A stretch of DNA of 64,000 bases, taken from the NCBI RefSeq assembly GCF_018531465.1, contig NZ_JAHDTF010000013.1:1-64000 (forward strand), given 5' to 3'. Of the stretch, positions 57,607-64,000 are shown one piece after another (position 1 is the first letter of the stretch; each line of letters opens with the position of its first letter). Below the pieces are notes generated by a model. It did not search any database, was not told the DNA's origin, and saw only the letters and a program-made list of their open reading frames with translations. Source of the stretch: Sphaerisporangium fuscum (GTDB taxonomy: Bacteria; Actinomycetota; Actinomycetes; Streptosporangiales; Streptosporangiaceae). A program made the translations under genes and the position numbers.

Positions 57607-58575
57607 TCAGTCGGTCTCGGCGCGGCCGAGCCGCCAGTAGCCCATGAAAGCCACCGCCGAACGGTCGACGCCGAGCTCACCGACCAGGTGGCGGCGCAGC
57701 CGCTTGACGACGCCCGCCTCCCCGGCGAGCCACGCGTAGAACCCGTCACGGGCACGGGCGGCGGACGCCTGCGGCACTTCCCAGAGGATGGCGGTGTCGA
57801 CGTCGACGTCCTCGACGGCGGCCGGGACGGCTCCCGGCGCAAGGTCGCGGACGGCCTCGTGGACGGCGGCGGTCAGCAGGTCCCCATGAGCGGGCGTCCC
57901 CGTGCCGCTCCCCCGGCGCGGCAGCCAGGTCACCCGCACACCCGGCGCGACGCGGACGGGCCGCACGTCGCCGGGGTCGGGGACCTCCAGGAGGACCTGG
58001 GCGCGCACGCCGTCCGGCAGGGACTCGGCGATGGCGCACACTGCGGGCGCCGCGCACTCGTCCCCCGCGATCAGCAGGCGGCTCGCACCGGCGGGCGGGG
58101 CCCACTCGCGGCCGCCGGCGTCGCCCCGGTGCCGGACGTCGGGGCCGACGACCACGAGCGGGTCGCCCGGCCGGGCCGACAGCGCCCACCGCGAGGCCGG
58201 CCCCTCGACGCCGTGGAGGACGAAGTCGACGTCCAGTTCCCGGCGGTCCTGCCGGACGGCGCGGACGGTGTAGGTGCGGATCGGATTGCGCCGGTGCGCC
58301 GGGAGCTCGCGCCACCGCCGGTACCAGTCGTCCCCCTCGGGGAAGAAGGAGTGGCCGCCGGGGAGCGGAAGCACCAGCTTGATCCGCTGGTCCAGGCCGT
58401 TGTCGGCGAAAAGATGCAGGTCGGGACCGGTGAACGTCACCCTGGCGAAGCTCGGGCCGAGGCTCGCCACCCGGGCCACCCGCACGTGGAAGGCCCGGTA
58501 CGCCGGCACCGGCTCCCCGTCGGCGTCCTGGGTGCCGGGGCGGCCGGGCGGGACCTGCTGGCTGACGACGCTCAT
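57607..58575 (-). CDS. Siderophore-interacting protein (flavin ferric-siderophore reductase)
   Basis: 322 residues from the ATG at 58575. Reduces ferric siderophores in the cytoplasm to release iron. The FAD-binding part shows FARVTFTGPDLHLF, RTYTVRAVRQDRRELDVDFVLHGVEGPASRWA, followed by the NAD(P)H domain LLIAGDECAAPAVCAIAESLP, ILWEVPQASAARARDGFYAWLAGEAGVVKRLRRHL and the C-terminal AFMGYWRLG motif. A DtxR-type iron box lies 34-52 bp upstream, so expression should rise when iron is scarce. No siderophore cluster is in the window. Confidence 0.93.
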   Translation of the reverse strand: MSVVSQQVPPGRPGTQDADGEPVPAYRAFHVRVARVASLGPSFARVTFTGPDLHLFADNGLDQRIKLVLPLPGGHSFFPEGDDWYRRWRELPAHRRNPIRTYTVRAVRQDRRELDVDFVLHGVEGPASRWALSARPGDPLVVVGPDVRHRGDAGGREWAPPAGASRLLIAGDECAAPAVCAIAESLPDGVRAQVLLEVPDPGDVRPVRVAPGVRVTWLPRRGSGTGTPAHGDLLTAAVHEAVRDLAPGAVPAAVEDVDVDTAILWEVPQASAARARDGFYAWLAGEAGVVKRLRRHLVGELGVDRSAVAFMGYWRLGRAETD

Positions 58576-58608
58576 CGGCTGCCTCCACGAGATCGGTACG
58601 GAAGCAAC

Positions 58609-58627
58609 TTAGCTTTGCCTAACCTAA
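58609..58627 (-). promoter_or_regulatory. DtxR/IdeR-type iron box
   Basis: Minus strand TTAGGTTAGGCAAAGCTAA compared with the 19-bp consensus TTAGGTTAGCCTAACCTAA differs at only a few central and right-arm positions. It sits just upstream of the siderophore-interacting protein gene, as expected for iron-dependent repression. Confidence 0.85.
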
Positions 58628-58676
58628 TTTTTCAACCTGGAGACAGCGGAGACCCCAGGCCCCGGTCGCGCGCCGG

Positions 58677-59579
58677 TCAGAGGTCCTTGAGCATTGCGCG
58701 GATCGCGGCGACCGTCTCGGCCGGGCGCTCGGCGTCGACGCACAGCTCGTTCATCACGTCCCAGTACTGCTGGATCTCGGCGGGCTTGTCGGGGTACAGC
58801 GCGCCGCCGAGCTGCTCCAGGTAGACGACGTCGGGAAGCTGCGCGGGCGGCAGCCGCAGGATCGACACCGGCCCGCCCACCGCGGCGTGGCCCCCCGCGC
58901 CGAACGGCATCATCTGGATGGTGACGTTCGGCAGCTCGCTCATGCGGATGAGATGGTCGAGCTGGGCGCGCATGGTGGCCGCGCCCCCGAAGGGCCGCCG
59001 CAGCACCGCCTCGTCGATCACGGCCCACAGCTTCACCGCGCCCGGCCCGGTGAGGATGCGCTGCCGCAGCATCCGCAGGCGGACGCGGCGTTCCAGCTCG
59101 GCGGGGGTCACGCCGCGCCCGACGCCCAGCACCGCCCGCGCGTAGTCCTCGGTCTGCAACAGGCCCGGCACGAACCCCACCTGCCAGGTGCGGATGACGC
59201 TCGCGGCCTGCTCCAGCCCGATGTAGGGCTCGAACCACGGGGGCATGACGTCGCTGTAGGCCTGCCACCAGCCGGGTACACCCGCCTGCTCGGCCATGGA
59301 GAGAAGCATCTCGCGCTCGGCGTTGTCGGTGACGCCGTACAGGGTCAGAAGGTCGGCGACGTCCCTGAGCTTGAAGCCGGTGCGCCCCAGCTCCAGACGG
59401 CAGATCTTGGTGTCGGACGCCCGGATGGCGTAGCCGGCCTTGGCGCGGCTGATGTTCTTGTCCTCGCGCAACCGGCGCAGCCGCGCGCCGACGAGCATCC
59501 GGAAGACCGTGGGACCCGCCTGCCTCCGATCCAGAACGTGGTCGCCTTCCAGATCATCTGTGGTCGAAGTGCCGCTCAT
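58677..59579 (-). CDS. XRE-family regulator with DUF5753 domain
   Basis: 300 residues from the ATG at 59579. N-terminal helix-turn-helix GARLRRLREDKNISRAKAGYAIRASDTKICRLELGRTGFKLRDVADLL, then the DUF5753 ligand-like domain (YIGLEQAASVIRTWQVGFVPGLLQTEDYARAVL, RMLRQRILTGPGAVKLWAVIDEAVLRRPFGG, LPNVTIQMMPFGAGGHAAVGGPVSIL). These regulators usually neighbour a small DUF397 protein; none is seen here. Target genes unknown; the divergent YciI-like gene is one candidate. Confidence 0.92.
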   Translation of the reverse strand: MSGTSTTDDLEGDHVLDRRQAGPTVFRMLVGARLRRLREDKNISRAKAGYAIRASDTKICRLELGRTGFKLRDVADLLTLYGVTDNAEREMLLSMAEQAGVPGWWQAYSDVMPPWFEPYIGLEQAASVIRTWQVGFVPGLLQTEDYARAVLGVGRGVTPAELERRVRLRMLRQRILTGPGAVKLWAVIDEAVLRRPFGGAATMRAQLDHLIRMSELPNVTIQMMPFGAGGHAAVGGPVSILRLPPAQLPDVVYLEQLGGALYPDKPAEIQQYWDVMNELCVDAERPAETVAAIRAMLKDL

Positions 59580-59800
59580 GCTCCCTCTCCGCAGCGGGGA
59601 CCGTCACCGCCTGCCGGTGCCCTCAAGCCTCTCACTTCACCGGGCCCCGGAGTACCGGTATCGGTTGTGTTGGTGATCACTGTCGTGCCTCGGGAAAAAT
59701 TATCCGCCCCCGCTGTCGAGTCGGCCGCCGTCCGTTCGACGCACGGGTGAGACGAGATCGAGGGCCGGGCGGGAGCCCTGCCCGGCAAGGAGGAACGACG

Positions 59801-60187
59801 ATGCGGTTCATGCTGATGATGAAGGGCGACCCCGACTCTGCGGCGGCCGGCGCTCCGCCGCAGGAGCTGCTCGAGGCCATCGCGCGGCACGGCGAGGAGA
59901 TGGCCAAGGCAGGCGTGGTCCTCGACAGCGGCGGCCTGGCCCCGCTCGTGACGGGGGCGCAGATCAAGGTGGCCAAGGGGAGGGTCAGCGTGATCGACGG
60001 GCCCTTCGCCGAGGCCAAGGAGCTGGTCGCCGGGTACGCGATGGTGCGGGTGGGCTCCAAGGAGGAGGCCGTGGAGCTGGCCAGGCGGTTCATGGAGATC
60101 CACAGGGAGCACTGGGCGGGCTGGGAAGGCGAGGCGGAGGTCCGCCAGGTGTTCGGCCCGGAGGACGGCGGCCCCGCTCCCGCCTGA
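59801..60187 (+). CDS. YciI-like (YCII-related, DGPF-domain) protein
   Basis: 128 residues from the ATG at 59801, with AAGGAGGAA upstream. MRFMLMMKGDPDS at the start and the VSVIDGPFAEAKELVAGYAMVRVGSKEEAVELARRFMEIHRE core are typical of the actinobacterial YciI/PhnB-adjacent family (DGPF motif), ferredoxin-like dimers often found beside sigma factors. No sigma factor gene is adjacent here. Enzymatic role unknown. Confidence 0.9.
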   Translation: MRFMLMMKGDPDSAAAGAPPQELLEAIARHGEEMAKAGVVLDSGGLAPLVTGAQIKVAKGRVSVIDGPFAEAKELVAGYAMVRVGSKEEAVELARRFMEIHREHWAGWEGEAEVRQVFGPEDGGPAPA

Positions 60188-60267
60188 GGAGCCCGCGGGC
60201 CCGGAAGGCCCGCCGGCGGCCGTACCGCACGCCGGGGCCGCGTCGGGCGGCCCCGGGTGGTGCGGGG

Positions 60268-62337
60268 TCACGCCTCCCGGACGAGGTGGATCATCGTGCT
60301 GGCGTAGTCGCCCGGCCCCATGCCGAGGGGTATCCCGTGGGTGAGCAGGACGGCCCCGTGGTACTCCCGCCCGCTCGCGATGTCCCGGTAGCGCCCCAGC
60401 GGGTCGAGGCCGCGCAGCGCGAGCGGGGGCTCGGCCTGCGCGAAGCGGCGTGCCGTACGGAAGGCCAGCACGGCCGTCTGCTCGCCGAGCACGTACTGCA
60501 CACCGGTGAGGGAGCCGTGCGCGAGGCGGTACTGCAGACCGTGCTGGACGATCGGGCGGATCCGCTTGTAGTCGGCGACCAGCTCGGCCGCCCGCGCGAG
60601 CTCGCCGTCGGTCCACTTGTCGAGCGAGCCGCCGACACCCAGCACGCCCGCCATGGCGACGTGGAAGCGGAAGTCGAGCGGCAGCTCGCGCCCGGTGATG
60701 GGGTTCGGGCTGTCGGTGACCCAGGCGGCCATCACCCGGGTCGGGTAGAGCTGGGAGAAGCCGTGCTGGATCTCGACGCGGTCGAGGGCGTCGGTGTTGT
60801 CGGAGGTCCACACCTGGTCGGTGCGCGAGAGGATGCCGAGGTCGACCCGGCCGCCACCGCTGCTGCACGACTCGAACCGCGCGTGCGGGTGAGCCTCGCG
60901 CAGCCGGTCGAGGATCGCGTACAGGGCGCGCACGTGGCCGATCCACAGCCGGTCGTGGTCGTCCGATCCCGGCTGCCCCGCCTCGGTGAACGGCCGGTTC
61001 ATGTCCCACTTGACGAAGTCGATCGCGTTCTTGGCGAGCAGTTCGTCCAGGGTGCGGTGCAGGTGCTCGGCGACCTCGGGGCGGGCCAGGTTGAGCACGA
61101 GCTGGTTGCGGTGCTCGGTACGCCGGCGGTGCGGCTGGTGGATCACCCAGTCGGGGTGGGCCCGGTAGAGCTCACTGTCGGGGTTGACCATCTCGGGCTC
61201 CACCCACAGGCCGAACCGCATGCCGAGCTCGTGCACGCGGGCGATGAGCGGCGCCAGGCCCTCGGGGAACCGCGCCGGATTGGGGTACCAGTCGCCGAGG
61301 CCCGCCGCGTCGTGGGTCCGGGCGCCGAACCAGCCGTCGTCCATGACGAACAGCTCGACGCCCATCGCCGCCGCCCGCTCGGCCAGCGCGATCTGCCCGT
61401 CGAGCGACAGGTCGAAGCCCGTGGCCTCCCAGGAGTTGTACAGGACGGGCCTGAGCTCCCCGGGGTGCGGGAGGACGTGCCGGAGCTGGTAGTCGTGCCA
61501 GGCGCGGCTGGCCGCGCCGAACCCGCCTTGGGAGTACATCCCTGCACACACCGGGGTGACCAGCTCGTCCTCCAGGGTGAGGACGACCGGGTCGTGCCCG
61601 AACCCGGCGGACAGGGTGACGCGCCCGGTGGGCAGCCGCTGGGCGGTGAGCCTCCAGCTGCCGCTCCAGGCGAGCGCGCAGGAGTACACCGCGCCGTGCT
61701 CCTCGGTGGCGGTGCCGTCGTCGATCATGGCCCAGGGGTTGGCGTGGTGGCTGGTCACCCCGCGCCTGCTGGTCAGCACGGTCTCGCCGTACGGCAGCTC
61801 CACCCGGGTGAGCTGGGTCTCGGCCCCCCAGCGGCCGTGGACGTGGCCGAGCCGGTAGTCCGCCAGCGGCGGGACGACCCAGGTCGCCGAGTCGGCCCGC
61901 GCCAGCGTCACCGGCTCGCCCGCGTTGCGCAGGACCAGGTGGCGTTCGATCACGTCGCCCCGGAGCCGGTAGTGCGACTCGACGGTGAGGGGGTAGTGCC
62001 GGTCGGCGAAGGTGAGGACCAGGGTGTCCTCGGTGTGGCTCTCACCGGTGAAGGCGAGCTCCAGGTCGCGGGTGCCGTCGGGGAAGCGCACCTGCAAACC
62101 GGCCGCGCCGTAGCGAAGGCCGCCGGCGGCGGCGAGGTCGGCCATGCCTTCGGAGGTGTTCTCGACCGGCCAGAACCCGGGCCGGGGCAGGTCGAGGAGG
62201 GAGGCCGCCTGCTCGGCGGTCAGGCGCGGCCCCCAGTGCAGGACCAGGGGGCGGTCCTCCTCGTCGAGCCACAGGACGTACGAGCCGGTGGGGCCGGACA
62301 GGACCCACAGCCGCAGCTCGGGCTGGTGGACGATCAT
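60268..62337 (-). CDS. Alpha-galactosidase, GH36 (RafA/AgaA type)
   Basis: 689 residues from the ATG at 62337. Hydrolyses terminal alpha-1,6-galactose of melibiose, raffinose or galactomannan fragments; no signal peptide, so cytoplasmic. N-terminal beta-supersandwich, then the GH36 barrel: RPVLYNSWEATGFDL, GVELFVMDDGWFGAR, DWYPNPARFPEGL, LGMRFGLWVEPEMVNPDSELYRAHPDW, nucleophile Asp445 in FVKWDMNRPF, and ESCSSGGGRVDLG followed by acid/base Asp513 in TSDNTDA. The C-terminal beta domain ends MIHLVREA. Unlike the enzyme at 33.5-35.2 kb it has all classic GH36 motifs. No transporter is adjacent. Confidence 0.95.
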   Translation of the reverse strand: MIVHQPELRLWVLSGPTGSYVLWLDEEDRPLVLHWGPRLTAEQAASLLDLPRPGFWPVENTSEGMADLAAAGGLRYGAAGLQVRFPDGTRDLELAFTGESHTEDTLVLTFADRHYPLTVESHYRLRGDVIERHLVLRNAGEPVTLARADSATWVVPPLADYRLGHVHGRWGAETQLTRVELPYGETVLTSRRGVTSHHANPWAMIDDGTATEEHGAVYSCALAWSGSWRLTAQRLPTGRVTLSAGFGHDPVVLTLEDELVTPVCAGMYSQGGFGAASRAWHDYQLRHVLPHPGELRPVLYNSWEATGFDLSLDGQIALAERAAAMGVELFVMDDGWFGARTHDAAGLGDWYPNPARFPEGLAPLIARVHELGMRFGLWVEPEMVNPDSELYRAHPDWVIHQPHRRRTEHRNQLVLNLARPEVAEHLHRTLDELLAKNAIDFVKWDMNRPFTEAGQPGSDDHDRLWIGHVRALYAILDRLREAHPHARFESCSSGGGRVDLGILSRTDQVWTSDNTDALDRVEIQHGFSQLYPTRVMAAWVTDSPNPITGRELPLDFRFHVAMAGVLGVGGSLDKWTDGELARAAELVADYKRIRPIVQHGLQYRLAHGSLTGVQYVLGEQTAVLAFRTARRFAQAEPPLALRGLDPLGRYRDIASGREYHGAVLLTHGIPLGMGPGDYASTMIHLVREA

Positions 62338-63014
62338 GTTGTCCTTTCGTCGGTGCCGGTCCGGGACGGACCTGGACGTGCCGCCGGCGGGCGGCCACCG
62401 GCGTCCTCGGCCCGCGTAAGCCGATCAATGGACAGTCTCGCGGAACACCGCGCCCGTGACGAGAGCCGGCGGCGGCAGAGATCCGATCTCTCGTGACCGT
62501 CGACGGCGGTCTCTGACCGGTGATCGGCTGACCGACAGCCGTCGCACAGGAGGAAAACGGTTGCCGGATGCCCATCCGAACGCTGACGGCGGTTCCCCTC
62601 CCGGTCAGACCGCCCTGTGGGGTCGACGGCACGCGGCGCCCGGGCGGCGAGGCGGGAAAGCGGAGGAAACGCGCGGCCGCCCGGTCCGGCTCGCACCAGT
62701 GAACGTTTCACGCCGCCGGACGGCCGGGCGCCGCGCCCCGTACCCGAACGGCCAGATGAGAAGGCTCCCCTCGCGAACCCGCCGCGCCGAGGACGGACGG
62801 CCCGTTGACGGAGCCGGTCGCGTGGGGTTGGCTCCGCACCACCACCGCAGCGGAGGAATCCCCTGTGACGCGAACCTTTTGTTAGCGCTAACAGCACTCG
62901 TCCGGGCCGCCTCGGCGCCAGGCGCCCCCGGCACACCCGGTCGTCCCGGAAGCCCCGTTCCTCCAGGAGCCGCCCGGTGACGCCGAGGCGTACACGATGA
63001 CGAAGGAGACACAC
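62338..63014. promoter_or_regulatory. 677-bp divergent intergenic region, GH36 / CBM2 gene
   Basis: No convincing gene: the longest plus-strand frame (62456-62980) is Arg/Pro/Gly-rich without a domain. It must hold outward promoters for both flanking genes. Two palindromic sites stand out: GTGAACGTTTCAC at 62699-62711, one base longer than the TGAACGTTCA operator core of the other alpha-galactoside operon, and TGTTAGCGCTAACA at 62880-62893. Confidence 0.5.
62880..62893 (+). promoter_or_regulatory. LacI-type operator upstream of the CBM2 protein gene
   Basis: TGTTAGCGCTAACA is a perfect 14-bp palindrome with the central CG pair typical of LacI-family operators, about 122 bp before the start codon at 63015. 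The regulator gene is not in this window. Confidence 0.65.
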
Positions 63015-64000
63015 ATGCGCTCACCGTGGCGAACGCGCGCCGGCACCTCGCGCCGGCGGCTCGCGGTCTTCCTGCTCCCCCTCCTGCTGGCCGCGGCGAC
63101 CGGGCTGGTGAACGCGACCGGCGCGCAGGCGGCCGTCGCCTGCCGCGTCGCCTATACCGTCGCCTCGCAGTGGAGCAACGGCTTCACCGGCGACGTCACC
63201 ATCAGCAACCTGGGCGACGCCGTGAACGGCTGGCGGCTGAGCTGGGCGTTCGGGGCCGGCCAGCAGATCAGCCAGGCCTGGAACGGCACGTACTCGCAAA
63301 GCGGCGCGGCGGTCACGGTCTCCGACGCCGGGTACAACGCCGCGATCCCGGCCGGGGGCAGCGCGTCCTTCGGGTTCAACGCCTCCTGGAGCGGCTCCAA
63401 CCCGGCGCCGGCCGCCTTCTCGCTCAACGGGGTGCCCTGCACGGGCACTCCCGGCTCCCCCACCCCCACACCCACACCCACACCGACTCCGCCGCCCTCC
63501 GGGGACGCCTGGAATCCGCCGGCCAACCTCGTCACCCCGCTCAACCAGGTGTGGCAGCACGTGGAGTCGACCTATCCCAACCTGTACGGGTTCAGGAACT
63601 ACATCTGGGACCAGATCATGGCGGGGAAGGGCAACATCAACTACTGCGTCCGCTGGGACTCCGGCGCGAGAGTGTCCGCCGCGCTCCGCGACCGTGTCCA
63701 GGCCAACCTGGCCCGGCAGTTCAACAAGTGGATCGACCAGCTCCAGGGGTGGAACGGCTGGCCGTACCCCGACGTCAACGTGAAGGTCGTCGGCTGGGCC
63801 GTACGCGACCGCGGCCTGCTGGAGTGGACGGACAACTCGGTCGACGTCTACGTGGGCGACATCAACGAGAACGCCCCGCAGTGCGCGCCGCCGTGCGGCC
63901 GGTTCTTCCACCAGGACGGCGACTACTCCGGCTGCCCAGGAGGCGCGGCCCACCATTACGACCTGTCGCTGTGGCTCACGGCCGGCATGACCGGAGGCGC
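63015..64000 (+). CDS. Secreted CBM2 carbohydrate-binding protein (3' end outside window)
   Basis: About 328 residues visible, running off the right edge. ATG 63015 has AAGGAG 6 nt upstream. A signal peptide with twin Arg (SRRRLAVFLLPLLLAAATGLVNATGAQA) is followed by a CBM2 domain, about residues 40-140 (CRVAYTVASQWSNGFTGDVTISN, WRLSWAFGAGQQISQAWN, SFGFNASWSGSNPAP), a Pro-Thr repeat linker (63456-63500) and a domain of unknown function (NPPANLVTPLNQVWQHVE, LYGFRNYIWDQIMAG, CVRWDSGARVSAALRD, WPYPDVNVKVVGWAVRDRG, APQCAPPCGRFFHQDG). CBM2 targets cellulose or chitin/xylan. The C-terminal domain recurs with CBMs in actinomycetes as far as I recall, but its activity is not known. Confidence 0.85.
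   Translation, partial: MRSPWRTRAGTSRRRLAVFLLPLLLAAATGLVNATGAQAAVACRVAYTVASQWSNGFTGDVTISNLGDAVNGWRLSWAFGAGQQISQAWNGTYSQSGAAVTVSDAGYNAAIPAGGSASFGFNASWSGSNPAPAAFSLNGVPCTGTPGSPTPTPTPTPTPPPSGDAWNPPANLVTPLNQVWQHVESTYPNLYGFRNYIWDQIMAGKGNINYCVRWDSGARVSAALRDRVQANLARQFNKWIDQLQGWNGWPYPDVNVKVVGWAVRDRGLLEWTDNSVDVYVGDINENAPQCAPPCGRFFHQDGDYSGCPGGAAHHYDLSLWLTAGMTGG

Noticed and set aside
62456-62980. A 174-codon plus-strand frame with an AGGAGG and TTG inside the GH36/CBM2 spacer
   Set aside because: Arg/Pro/Gly low-complexity translation, no domain, and it runs through the LacI-type operator and probable promoter of the CBM2 gene.
1-64000. CRISPR arrays, insertion sequences, rRNA and tRNA genes
   Set aside because: None were recognised: no regularly spaced repeats, transposase motifs or foldable tRNA/rRNA sequences were seen by eye.

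Overview
The window is chromosomal DNA from a very GC-rich actinobacterium. Lsr2, phosphatidylinositol-mannoside (PIM) genes, a DevR/DevS pair, a DtxR-type iron box and many secreted glycan-active enzymes point to a Streptosporangiales-like filamentous actinomycete; the exact genus is an inference.

Layout. 1-2.9 kb: end of glycerol kinase, then glpD. 2.6-7.7 kb: a secreted GH59 galactocerebrosidase-like enzyme whose reading frame runs into glpD antisense, a membrane-anchored substrate-binding-like protein, and a small membrane protein. 7.8-10.6 kb: pimA, patA and pgsA (PIM synthesis). 10.9-18.3 kb: an EF-G2-like GTPase, a GHL10-type secreted hydrolase, a CTP-synthase-like amidotransferase lacking its usual His, and a polytopic membrane protein. 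18.4-28.3 kb: an alpha-glucan locus (GH13 alpha-glucosidase, MalFG-type ABC importer with lipoprotein, LacI regulator, divergent five-module GH87 alpha-1,3-glucanase). 28.4-31.0 kb: HIT protein and thrS, which in many actinobacteria sit directly beside pgsA; here about 17.8 kb lies between them.

31.1-39.4 kb: a tightly overlapping minus-strand operon (class V aminotransferase, ABC lipoprotein, two permeases, GH36 alpha-galactosidase, LacI regulator, six-hairpin glycosidase) with an operator pair built on TGAACGTTCA at its head and a degenerate third copy inside it. 39.5-41.9 kb: a GH25 muramidase-like protein and a BpsA-like aminopropyltransferase.

42.0-51.0 kb: a compact hypoxia/dormancy-type island resembling the mycobacterial DosR regulon (DUF1876/Rv1738-like protein, Hsp20, DevR, DevS, universal stress protein, CBS-BON protein), with DevR-box-like palindromes at matching spacing in three promoters. 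A second NarL-type two-component system and a zinc alcohol dehydrogenase pair follow. 51.0-52.1 kb has no convincing gene.

52.1-64 kb: Lsr2, NAD kinase, an HSL-family esterase, DUF3618 and holin-like membrane proteins, topoisomerase IB, an SPW-repeat protein, a siderophore-interacting protein behind an iron box, an XRE/DUF5753 regulator, a YciI-like protein, a second GH36 alpha-galactosidase, and the start of a secreted CBM2 protein behind a TGTTAGCGCTAACA operator. The two main themes are LacI-controlled glycan scavenging and a low-oxygen stress module.
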